Assembly (NCBI RefSeq): GCF_001613225.1
Contig: NZ_BDBY01000308.1
Span: 1-62,033 of the forward strand
DNA: 62,033 nucleotides
From: Nocardia pseudovaccinii NBRC 100343
Lineage (GTDB): Bacteria > Actinomycetota > Actinomycetes > Mycobacteriales > Mycobacteriaceae
Direction of reading: 5' to 3'
Shown in pieces: positions 44,619-52,566 of the stretch (position 1 is the stretch's first letter; each line of letters starts with the position of its first letter). The notes beneath the pieces are model-generated. The model made no database searches and was not told where the DNA came from. It saw nothing but the letters and a program-made list of their open reading frames with translations. Made by a program: the position numbers and the translations under genes.

Positions 44619-46154
44619 TCAGGAGGTGAGCCACCGTCCGAGCTTTGTGCCGTAGCCGAACCGAATCATGGATTCCAGATTGCGAATCGTCTTCTCCGAG
44701 TACGGGTACCACACGCTGGATGCCGAACTTTGCCATCGGTCGATGAGCACCGGCTGGGCGTGGGTATAGCCGCGCAGGCCATCGGTGCCGTTCACTCGTC
44801 CAAGGCCGCTTTCCTTACGCCCACCGAACGGCGCCTCGGGCACGCCGTAGATGACCGCGCCGTCGTTGTGACACACCGAGCCGGTGTTCATTTGGCGCGC
44901 AATGCGGCGCGCTTTGACCGGGTCCTTGGTGAACACCGATCCACTGAGGCCGTAGCGACTGTCATTGGCCTTTTCTATTGCCTGCGCCTCGTCGCGGACA
45001 CGGGTAATCGCCACGACAGGCCCGAAGGTCTCCTCTGTCATCAGCTGCATCTCGTGCGTGGCGTCGACGACGACCGTCGGCTGGAAGTACAAGCCCTTTC
45101 CGGCGTCCACGGCACCACCGATCACTACCTGCCCACCCTTGTTCTTCGCGTCGTCGATGTGCCTGGAAACCACATCGAGCTGGCGATCCCAGAACAACGG
45201 CCCCAGATCGGCATCCCTTGAGCCGTAGGTGACAGCGGCGGCCTTTTCCGTTACCAGCCGGATGAATTCGTCGGCGACGCTGTCGACGACGTAGATACGT
45301 TCGGTGCTCATACACACCTGACCGGTGTTGAACATGGACAGATACACAGCGCCCGCTGCCGCGCGCTCGAGGTCGGCATCGGCGCAGACGATCATCGCGT
45401 CCTTACCGCCCAACTCCAACGTACAGGGCAGTAGCCGCTGCGAACACGCGGCCGAGATCTTGTGTCCGGTGCCGACACTGCCGGTGAAACACACCTTGTC
45501 GATATCGGAATCGACGAGCGCGGCACCGGTCCGGCCGTCGCCGTGCACAACCTGGACCACGTCCTCGGGTACACCTGCCTCGTGCAGCACGCGCACGACC
45601 CATTCGCTCGACCGCGGTGTCACTTCCGAAGGCTTGAGAACGACGGTATTGCCGGCCAGCAGTGCCTGCACCACCGGGTTGAGTGCCAGCACGAACGGCG
45701 CGTTCCACGGCGTGATCACTCCCACCACACCGAGCGGCAGCTCCTCGATGTACAGCTTCTTCAGCATCCGCAGCGAGCCGTGCAGCCGCTGCCGCCGCGG
45801 GCGCAGCACATTGCGGGCGTGAACGCTCCAGTAGTTGAGGAAATCACAGGCGGGAACGATCTCCAGCATCAGCGCTTCGGCGCGCGGCTTGCCGGTTTCG
45901 GCACGCACTGTCGCGACGATCTCCTCGCGCCGATCGACCACGATCTGAACAGCCCTGCGCACGATCTTCGCGCGCTCGGCCACCCCTCGTGCAGCCCAGT
46001 TGCGCTGCGCCGCACGGGCTTTCTCCACCGCGTGGTCAACTTCGGCGGAAGTGGCTATTTCCAGCTCGTCGATGGGGCTACCGTCCAGCGGGCTTGCCAG
46101 AGCGAGTCGGCGGTGGCCGTCAGTGGTGTCATCAGCGGGGTGGACGATGGCCAT
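44619..46154 (-). CDS. Aldehyde dehydrogenase
   Basis: This 511-residue NAD(P)-dependent aldehyde dehydrogenase has VITPWNAPFVLALNPVVQAL and the Glu general base in LELGGKDAMIV near residue 247. The catalytic Cys lies in FNTGQVCMSTERIYV near residue 281, and EAPFGGRKESGLGR near the end is typical. It would oxidise an aldehyde to a carboxylic acid, possibly the C26/27 aldehyde formed by CYP125. M. tuberculosis places an aldehyde dehydrogenase (aldA, Rv0768) near its cyp51 operon, a similar neighbourhood. It follows CYP125-2 on the same strand after 84 bases. Confidence 0.91.
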   Translation of the reverse strand: MAIVHPADDTTDGHRRLALASPLDGSPIDELEIATSAEVDHAVEKARAAQRNWAARGVAERAKIVRRAVQIVVDRREEIVATVRAETGKPRAEALMLEIVPACDFLNYWSVHARNVLRPRRQRLHGSLRMLKKLYIEELPLGVVGVITPWNAPFVLALNPVVQALLAGNTVVLKPSEVTPRSSEWVVRVLHEAGVPEDVVQVVHGDGRTGAALVDSDIDKVCFTGSVGTGHKISAACSQRLLPCTLELGGKDAMIVCADADLERAAAGAVYLSMFNTGQVCMSTERIYVVDSVADEFIRLVTEKAAAVTYGSRDADLGPLFWDRQLDVVSRHIDDAKNKGGQVVIGGAVDAGKGLYFQPTVVVDATHEMQLMTEETFGPVVAITRVRDEAQAIEKANDSRYGLSGSVFTKDPVKARRIARQMNTGSVCHNDGAVIYGVPEAPFGGRKESGLGRVNGTDGLRGYTHAQPVLIDRWQSSASSVWYPYSEKTIRNLESMIRFGYGTKLGRWLTS

Positions 46155-46238
46155 TGGTACTCCTCGGTGCAGTAGCGACGGGCGCCACCGCGACGACGCA
46201 CACTTCTCGCGTTGTCACCGCGGGTTTGCCGATACGGA

Positions 46239-47468
46239 TCATTGGTAGCGGACGTCCCAGTGCTTGATGCCGTTGATGAAGCTCGATCGCAACCGCTCCG
46301 GCTCGGACACCTGCTGAATATCCGGCGTCACGTCGGCGATCGCATTGAAAACCAGATTCATTTGCAGCCGAGCGAGATTGGCCCCGACACAGAAGTGAGC
46401 TCCGGTGCCACCGAATCCCAGGTGCGGGTTGGGATCGCGCAGAATATCGAAGCGGAACGGATCCTCGAACGCCTCTTCGTCGAAGTTCGCCGAGCTGTAG
46501 AACATCGCCACCCGCTGCCCCTTGCGAATCAGCTGTCCGCCGAGTTCGGTATCGGCGGTGGCAGTGCGCTGGAATGCGGTTACGGGCGTCGCCCAGCGCA
46601 CGATTTCGTCCGCCGCGGTCCGCGGCCGCTGCTCCTTGAAAATTTCCCACTGCTCGGGATAGTCGACGAACGCTTTCATCCCGTGCGTGGTGGCGTTCCG
46701 GGTGGTCTCGTTACCGGCCACCGACAGCAGGATGACAAAGAACCCGAACTCCTCCGACGTCAGCGACTCGCCGTCGATATCGGCGTTGACCAGCTGGGAG
46801 ACGATGTCGTCGGTCGGTTCCGCGCGGCGGGACTCCGCCATCTGCCACGCGTAGCCGAGAACCTCGGCGGTCGCGACGGTCGGGTCCCCGTATTCCGGAT
46901 CATCGAAGTTGAGCATCTGGTTCGACCAGTCGAACAATTTTCGCCGGTCGCTCTGCGGCACACCCAGCAGCTCGGCGATGGCCTGCAGCGGAAGCTCGCA
47001 GGCGACCTGCTCGACGAAGTCTCCGCCGCCGGTTTGTTTGGCGGCCCGCACGATGGCGCCGGCGCGCTCGGCCAGCGCCGCGCGCAATCCCTCGACCGCC
47101 CGAGGCGTGAAGCCCTTGGAGATGATGCGCCGGACCCGGCTGTGTTTGGGCGGGTCCATATTGATCAGCATCGTCTTGGTCATCTCGAACGCCTCGGGCT
47201 CGACATTACCGGGGAAGCGGATAATCGCGCCCTTGGCATTCGACGAGAACAAGTCCGGTTTCCGGGAAACCTCGCGAATGTCCTCGTGCCTACTGACCAC
47301 CCAGAAACCACCATCACGGTACGGAGAACTCGCCTCGTCACTCTGGGCGTTCCACCACACCGGCGCCGTCCGGCGCAACGTCGCGAACTCCTCGACAGGG
47401 GTGCGGTCGGCCCACAGGCCGGGATCGGTGAAGTCCAGACCGGGGGGGAATAGTTCTTGCTGTACCAC
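46239..47468 (-). CDS. CYP125-type cytochrome P450, copy 2
   Basis: This 409-residue P450 is closely related to the CYP125 at 22110 and to M. tuberculosis CYP125A1 as I recall it. It has PPGLDFTDPGLW at the start, AGNETTRNATTHGM in helix I near residue 251, DEIVRWATPVTAFQRT, and FGGTGAHFCVGANLAR with the haem Cys near residue 360, then FINGIKHWDVRY. It would oxidise the steroid side-chain terminus. The GTG at 47468 has AGGAG seven bases upstream; longer frames starting at 47555 have no support. Two inverted repeats (47571-47592 and 47624-47646) lie upstream and may be operators; no TGTC-type array was seen here. Confidence 0.93.
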   Translation of the reverse strand: MVQQELFPPGLDFTDPGLWADRTPVEEFATLRRTAPVWWNAQSDEASSPYRDGGFWVVSRHEDIREVSRKPDLFSSNAKGAIIRFPGNVEPEAFEMTKTMLINMDPPKHSRVRRIISKGFTPRAVEGLRAALAERAGAIVRAAKQTGGGDFVEQVACELPLQAIAELLGVPQSDRRKLFDWSNQMLNFDDPEYGDPTVATAEVLGYAWQMAESRRAEPTDDIVSQLVNADIDGESLTSEEFGFFVILLSVAGNETTRNATTHGMKAFVDYPEQWEIFKEQRPRTAADEIVRWATPVTAFQRTATADTELGGQLIRKGQRVAMFYSSANFDEEAFEDPFRFDILRDPNPHLGFGGTGAHFCVGANLARLQMNLVFNAIADVTPDIQQVSEPERLRSSFINGIKHWDVRYQ

Positions 47469-47570
47469 GATGTACTCCTGCTTCAAGCAATACCGACACG
47501 GCCGTCTCGTCGAGCAGATCATTCGGCCCGCCCTGGGCTGCGCGAGCAACGACACTTCAGGCCGCCGTGA

Positions 47571-47592
47571 GTGAAACAGGTTCCCGTTTCAC
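47571..47592. promoter_or_regulatory. Inverted repeat upstream of CYP125-2
   Basis: GTGAAAC at 47571-47577 and GTTTCAC at 47586-47592 form a perfect 7-bp inverted repeat with an 8-base spacer, about 100 bases before the P450 start. It is probably a repressor site. Confidence 0.5.
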
Positions 47593-47623
47593 CGGCGTAC
47601 TACCTGACAACCGCGATGCAATC

Positions 47624-47646
47624 ATACACACGAACACTATGTGTAT
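47624..47646. promoter_or_regulatory. Second inverted repeat upstream of CYP125-2
   Basis: ATACACA at 47624-47630 and TGTGTAT at 47640-47646 form a 7-bp inverted repeat with a 9-base spacer. It is AT-rich and lies about 155 bases before the start, where a promoter could be. It does not fit the TGTC-type consensus. Confidence 0.5.
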
Positions 47647-48064
47647 AACAGGACGAGATGTGGTCGCCGCGATATTCGGACACTTCCTCGGTCCACAGCG
47701 ACCGCATGGCCTCGATGCACTGCCGCAGCGCGGTGCACCGACGCTGCGGCGGCACACATGATCAACCAATTCATCAGTGTTCCAACCGAATCCGGCCCCC
47801 AAGGTGACCCTGACCCGGACAAATGATCGGGGAGGCGATCGTTTTGGCCAGCGCGATCAGGTCATGCTGACCGGCAGCGCCGCGCGGCAGACAGCTCGAT
47901 GCGCTCGGCCATCGCGGTAGCCAGCGCCACCCACGAATCGAGTGTTCGCAGGTACCGATCGTCCGACAGAGTTGCGCCTCCGGTTTGCAGATGCGCCGCC
48001 GAACGCTTGACCGGGATATGCGTGCGCTCGGGGTAGCTACCGCGGGCCAGATCGGAATTACACT
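47647..48064. other. Gap between CYP125-2 promoter and the ferredoxin promoter
   Basis: No gene can be supported in about 420 bases. A leftward frame over 47862-48224 reads plausibly at its end (SDDRYLRTLDSWVALATAMA) but matches no family I know and crosses the ferredoxin promoter. Confidence 0.4.
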
Positions 48065-48086
48065 TGTACAGACACCTGTAAAGATA
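48065..48086. promoter_or_regulatory. Operator array I upstream of the ferredoxin gene
   Basis: TGTACAGACA (48065) and TGTAAAGATA (48077) lie 12 bp apart. They match TGTCYRGACA except that A replaces C at position 4. They end 92 bases before the ferredoxin start. Confidence 0.5.
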
Positions 48087-48178
48087 TAGTTTCGAGCCGC
48101 GCTCCCAGCTGGCGACTGTCAGAGCGTGGACCGGTTCGATGGTTCCGGTCGCATCGGAAACGTGAACGGAGGCAAGAA

Positions 48179-48400
48179 ATGACGCGCATCGAGGTCGACC
48201 TAGACCTATGCCAGGGCCACGCAATGTGCCAGGTCGAGGCCCCCGAGATTTTCGAGGTACCCAAGCACGGAAAAGTCCAGCTGCGACGCGAGACCGTAGA
48301 CAATGACGATTTGGCCGACATCAAGAATGCGGTCCGATACTGCCCGGCCCAGGCGCTGGCGATCATTGGCGATCAAAGGGGCCTCCGCAGCGTGCAATGA
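48179..48400 (+). CDS. [3Fe-4S] ferredoxin, P450 redox partner
   Basis: This 73-residue ferredoxin has three cluster cysteines in the arrangement of P450-linked [3Fe-4S] ferredoxins: CQGHAMC near residues 11-17, where the usual second ligand position is occupied by His, and YCP near residue 54. In M. tuberculosis such a ferredoxin (Rv0763c) lies directly beside cyp51. It would pass electrons from the FprB-like reductase downstream to the CYP51 and CYP125 enzymes. CGGAGG lies upstream of the ATG at usable spacing. Its own upstream region has a variant operator array. Confidence 0.9.
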   Translation: MTRIEVDLDLCQGHAMCQVEAPEIFEVPKHGKVQLRRETVDNDDLADIKNAVRYCPAQALAIIGDQRGLRSVQ

Positions 48401-48514
48401 AGCCACGCACCGGATCCCGTGAGCACAAGCGCCTCGGCAGGCTGCGGTCGCGAGGATCCAGCTCTCGCCGCGTGCGCCGGGAACATGTTGCCACGGGCCA
48501 CAGAATCAGGGTAA

Positions 48515-48548
48515 TGTCCAGACAGTTGTCCAGATCATTGTCCGGGCA
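48515..48548. promoter_or_regulatory. Operator array C upstream of the FprB-like gene
   Basis: TGTCCAGACA (48515), TGTCCAGATC (48527) and TGTCCGGGCA (48539) are three tandem units at exactly 12 bp. This is the clearest example of the phasing. The array ends 108 bases before the reductase start. Confidence 0.75.
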
Positions 48549-48656
48549 TAGCTACCCCATGTCGAATACTGACGCCACCCGCATCGTGACCCAGCTCCGG
48601 CCATGCCGCCGGCTGGCGTACCGCGACGACGCGTACCGTCGATTTATCGGAGAGTC

Positions 48657-50318
48657 ATGGCTTACGTCATCACACAGCGCTGCTGCAACGACGCCAGCTG
48701 CGTCACCGAATGCCCTGTCGATTGCATCCGCCCACGCCCGGAGGACCCCGGATTCGCTACCGCGGAAATGCTGCATATCGACCCGGACACCTGCATCGAT
48801 TGCGGCGCATGTGTGGAAGCGTGTCCCGTGGACGCAATCTACGCCGACGACGACCTTCCGACCCGGCTGGCACGCTACACCGAGATCAATGCCGCGTACT
48901 TTGCGCACAATCCGCTGGACAGCGCGCTGTCCCCGCCGGACTCGCCACAACGGCTACCCCGTGACCTCGGCGCGCTGCGGGTGGCGATCGTCGGCACCGG
49001 ACCGGCCGCCTGCTATGCCGCCGAAAATCTGCTCAGTCGTGGCAATGTCGAGATCGAGATGTTCGACCGGTTACCCGCACCGTGGGGGCTGGCCCGCTAC
49101 GGTGTGGCCCCGGATCACTCCGAAACCCGCGGTGTCACCGAAATGTTCGCCTCGGCCTTCAAACGCGACGCGGTGCGATTCCACCTGAATGTCGAAGTCG
49201 GCAAAGACATCTCACACGCGGAATTGCTGCAGCACTGCCACGCAGTGATCTACGCCGTCGGCGCCTCGGCCGAGCGCCGCCTCGACGTGCCCGGCGAAGA
49301 TCTGCCCGGGTGCATCTCGGCCACCGAATTCGTAGCCTGGTACAACGGCCACCCCGACTTCGCCGATCACGAATTCGATTTCTCCGGTGAGCGCGCGGTC
49401 ATCGTCGGCAACGGTAATGTCGCCTTGGATGTGGCGCGCGTACTCACCGCCGATCCCGATCAGTTGGCGACCACTGACATCGCCGACCATGCCATCGAGG
49501 CGTTGCGGCACAGCAATATCCGAGAAGTTGTGCTTCTCGGCCGGCGCGGGCTGGCCGATGCCGCGTTCTCGGGTCCGGAATTCCTGGCCCTCGGTCATCT
49601 GCCCGACACCGATATCGTCATCCACCCAGTCGATATCGACGACAGCGTCCGCACCGCGCTCGATGATCCGGCGACCGATCCGGCGCTGCGACTCAAACTC
49701 GACTTGGCCGCCGATTACGCACGGCGAGACCAGCCGGGCAGCAAACGTATCGTGTTCCGATTCCTCGCCTCGCCGACGGCAGTGGTCGGCACCGACAAGG
49801 TCACAGGCATCGAGTGTGTTCGCAACGATTTGCGCCCGGGACCGAATGGACCGGTTCCGGTGCCGAGTTCGGAAATCGACACTCTGCCTGCCTCTTTGGT
49901 GCTTCGTGCCATCGGCTACCGGGGTAAGCCTGTCCCGGATATCCCGTTCGACGAAGCGGTCGGCGTGATCCCCAATGAACACGGGCGCGTCATCGATCGG
50001 TCCGGCACGCCGACCCCGGCCACCTACGTGACCGGGTGGATCAAACGCGGCCCGCGCGGAGTCATCGGCAGCAATCGCCGCGATGCGCAGGAGACCGCCA
50101 CCGCGCTGGTCGACGACTTCCTCTCCGGTCAGCTGACCGCACCGGAGCACGACCGGGAAGCCTTGGCGGCCTTGCTGATCGACCGCTGCCCGGACCTCGT
50201 CGATCGCGACGGCTGGACAACGATCGACCGAGCGGAGAAGGCGGCTGGCGCGGCCGCGGGACGGCCGCGGGTCAAATTCACCCGAGTTGCTGAGCTGGTC
50301 GAATCCGCGCGCAGCTGA
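48657..50318 (+). CDS. fprB: Ferredoxin-NADP reductase with N-terminal ferredoxin domain (FprB-like)
   Basis: This 553-residue protein matches M. tuberculosis FprB. The N-terminal 60 residues are a bacterial-type ferredoxin with CCNDASCVTECPVDC and CIDCGACVEACPVDAI. An adrenodoxin-reductase-like flavoprotein follows: FAD loop VAIVGTGPAACYAAE near residue 105, GVAPDHSETRGVT, NADP loop VIVGNGNVALDVARVL near residue 255, and GWIKRGPRGVIGSNRRDA near the end. It would move electrons from NADPH to the P450 ferredoxin. GGAGAG precedes the ATG at 48657. A frameshifted fragment of a second copy lies at 18620. The DapB-like gene follows after 45 bases. Confidence 0.93.
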   Translation: MAYVITQRCCNDASCVTECPVDCIRPRPEDPGFATAEMLHIDPDTCIDCGACVEACPVDAIYADDDLPTRLARYTEINAAYFAHNPLDSALSPPDSPQRLPRDLGALRVAIVGTGPAACYAAENLLSRGNVEIEMFDRLPAPWGLARYGVAPDHSETRGVTEMFASAFKRDAVRFHLNVEVGKDISHAELLQHCHAVIYAVGASAERRLDVPGEDLPGCISATEFVAWYNGHPDFADHEFDFSGERAVIVGNGNVALDVARVLTADPDQLATTDIADHAIEALRHSNIREVVLLGRRGLADAAFSGPEFLALGHLPDTDIVIHPVDIDDSVRTALDDPATDPALRLKLDLAADYARRDQPGSKRIVFRFLASPTAVVGTDKVTGIECVRNDLRPGPNGPVPVPSSEIDTLPASLVLRAIGYRGKPVPDIPFDEAVGVIPNEHGRVIDRSGTPTPATYVTGWIKRGPRGVIGSNRRDAQETATALVDDFLSGQLTAPEHDREALAALLIDRCPDLVDRDGWTTIDRAEKAAGAAAGRPRVKFTRVAELVESARS

Positions 50319-50363
50319 ATCGCGCTCTACGGCATGGTGCCGTAGGTCAAACGAGGAGAAAAT

Positions 50364-51434
50364 ATGGCGATCCGTGTCGTACACATCGGCACCGGTAATG
50401 TCGGTCGGCTCGCACTGGGCGGGCTGATCAGCAACCCACAGTACGAACTGGTGGGAGTATGCGTTTCGTCCAAGGACAAGGTCGGCAAGGATGCCGGTGA
50501 ACTCGCCGGATTGGACGTCACCACCGGGATCCAGGCCACCGACAGCTTGGCGGATGTGCTCGCACTGAATCCCGAGTGCGCGGTGTACTGCGCGATGGGC
50601 GACACCCGGTTGATCGAATCCCTCGAAGAATGCCGCACCATCCTCGCGGCCGGCGTCAATGTTGTCGGTTCCGCCCCGGGACTACTGCAATACCCCTGGC
50701 AGGTGCTGCCGGACAAGTATTTCGCCCCGATCGAAGAGGCCGCGCTCGCCACCGATACCAGTGTGTTCATCACCGGCATCGATCCCGGCTTCGCCAACGA
50801 CCTCATCCCCTTGGCCTTCGCCGGTACCTGCCAGGACATCGAACAGGTCCGCTGCTCGGAGATCGCCGACTACGCCACCTATGACGGCGCCACCGTCATG
50901 TTCGACGTGATGGGATTCGGCAAACCTTTCGAAGAAGTGCCGATGCTGCTGCAGCCCGGAGTGCTGGGAATGGCGTGGGGTACGACAATCCGGCAGCTCG
51001 CCGCGGGACTGGGCGTCACGGTGGACGAGATCACCGACTCGTACGAACGCGAACCGGCACCGGAAAGCTTCGACATCGCCGCGGGACACATCGCGAAGGG
51101 GTCGGTCGCGGCGATTCGTTTCGAGATCCGCGGCCTGGTGAGAGGGCGTCCTGTCGTCGTGGTCGAGCACACCACACGGCTCCGAGAAGACCTGCGTCCC
51201 GATTGGCCGCAGCCCGCGCAGCCCGGCGGGTCCTATCGCGTCGAAATCGTCGGCGAACCGTCGTACACCGTCGATATCTGCCCCACCAGCCGCCGCGGCG
51301 ACCACAATCATGCCGCCATCGTCGCGGCAGCGGGCAGGATCGTCAACGCCATCCCGGCCATCGTTGCCGCGCCGGCCGGAATCCGCACGGCTCTGGATCT
51401 GCCGCTGGTCACGGGCGCGGTAGTGACCCGATGA
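50364..51434 (+). CDS. DapB-like NAD(P)H-dependent reductase (amine dehydrogenase family)
   Basis: This 356-residue oxidoreductase has an N-terminal Rossmann domain (IRVVHIGTGNVGRLALGGL) of the dihydrodipicolinate reductase type and a larger C-terminal domain, as in the NAD(P)H-dependent amine dehydrogenase family. VNVVGSAPGLLQYPWQVLPD and FITGIDPGFANDLIPLAFAG are family blocks, and RTALDLPLVTG closes it. The substrate in actinobacteria is mostly unknown. It is linked to steroid-type clusters by position here only. GAGGAGAAAAT precedes the ATG. Its stop overlaps the start of a broken hydratase as ATGA. Two broken relatives lie at 18848 and 32375. Confidence 0.8.
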   Translation: MAIRVVHIGTGNVGRLALGGLISNPQYELVGVCVSSKDKVGKDAGELAGLDVTTGIQATDSLADVLALNPECAVYCAMGDTRLIESLEECRTILAAGVNVVGSAPGLLQYPWQVLPDKYFAPIEEAALATDTSVFITGIDPGFANDLIPLAFAGTCQDIEQVRCSEIADYATYDGATVMFDVMGFGKPFEEVPMLLQPGVLGMAWGTTIRQLAAGLGVTVDEITDSYEREPAPESFDIAAGHIAKGSVAAIRFEIRGLVRGRPVVVVEHTTRLREDLRPDWPQPAQPGGSYRVEIVGEPSYTVDICPTSRRGDHNHAAIVAAAGRIVNAIPAIVAAPAGIRTALDLPLVTGAVVTR

Positions 51435-52213
51435 CACTGCAGACAAGCACCGGTCAGCGAGTGCGGTGGCTGCCCCTCGACGTCCCGGGGCGCTCAACGC
51501 CTTCAACGAAGCGCTCTACGACGCACTGACCGACGGGTCATCGAGGCTGCCGGTGACCCATCGGTCGCGGTCATCGTGCTGACCGGTAACGCCCGGGGCT
51601 TTCAGCGCCGGAACCGATCTCAACGAAATGGCCGAACGCGTCGCCAATCCGGATTTCATCCCCCGGCAAGCACGGTTTCTCTGAGTCATCGAAGCCTTGG
51701 TCGGCTTCCCCGAACCGCTCATCTACGCGGTCAACGAACGCGGACTAGGGCTCGGCGCAACTAATCTCGGCTTCGCGATCTCTCGTTCATCGCTTCCACC
51801 GCCCGCCTCGAGTGCCCGCTCACCAGCCTTGGCGTGGGCGCCCGAGGCCGCATCGTCGTATCTCTTCCCACAGCTGATCGGCCGTCAGAACGCGGCGTGG
51901 ATACTGTTGTCCTCACAGTGGATCGCATCGGCCCAAGCACCGACATGGGCCTGGCCTGGAACGTGTGAACCGAACGAACTGCTGGACGTCACCCACGAGC
52001 ATGCTGAAACGCTTGCCGCACAACCGATATCGAGCCTGGTACCCGTCAAGCGCTGCATGACAGCGTCCGTCCGGGAGGAGATCGCCGCCACACGGCAACG
52101 GAAGAACGACCGCTTCGCGGAACTGATGGTCGGGCCCGCCAACACCGAGGCACTGACAGCCTTCGCCAAGGGGGCGCAAGCCCGACTTCACCACTCTCCC
52201 CAGCGGCTGGTAG
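51431..52213 (+). pseudogene. Enoyl-CoA hydratase, multiply frameshifted
   Basis: The sequence follows the intact hydratase at 30552 from end to end but in changing frames: VRWLPLD, then ALNAFNEALYDALTD, DPSVAVIVLTGNARG, SAGTDLNEM, LVGFPEPLIYAVNERGLGLG, PEAASSYLFPQLIGRQNAAW, and finally GRKPDFTTLPSGW with its TAG at 52211. I count at least four single-base shifts and one in-frame stop. The ATG still overlaps the preceding stop as ATGA, so this gene was once translated in the operon with the FprB-like and DapB-like genes. Confidence 0.85.
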
Positions 52214-52427
52214 CTGACCTCGCGCCCCTCGGTCGGCAGCTCGGAACCAGTGGCAACTTCCTCGCCGGTATCGGCGGAATCGAGCGGATACAGATGGACA
52301 CCGTCTACTGCACCGACGGGTTGATCAGAGGGCAGCTGCGGGCCCCTCAGAACCACACCCGTCAATCAGAATTTGTGTACCCACCTTCGACGGATCATCG
52401 ATAACAACGAATGAAGAATCCCGGAGA

Positions 52428-52468
52428 TGCAAATAGCCGAACGAGTCCTATTCGCATTTGTTTTTAAA
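52428..52468. terminator. Weak hairpin with T-rich tail between convergent units
   Basis: TGCAAATAG at 52428-52436 pairs, with one mismatch, with CTATTCGCA at 52448-52456 around an 11-base loop, and TTTGTTTTT follows. It lies between the rightward fprB group and the leftward fadD gene and could end the rightward transcript. The stem is AT-rich and therefore weak. Confidence 0.35.
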
Positions 52469-52566
52469 TCGGACAGCAATGCGAAATCGACGCGCTGAGG
52501 GCAGACGGTTATCGCGCGGCCCTGGTCCCGACTTGGCGCCGACGTCGGGACCGGCACGCGAGTCGG

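Noticed and set aside
47469..47555. Upstream extension of CYP125-2
   Set aside because: The GTG with AGGAG at 47468 gives the usual CYP125 start, and the extra residues resemble nothing.
47862..48224. 120-codon minus-strand frame
   Set aside because: It overlaps the ferredoxin start and promoter and matches no family that I know.
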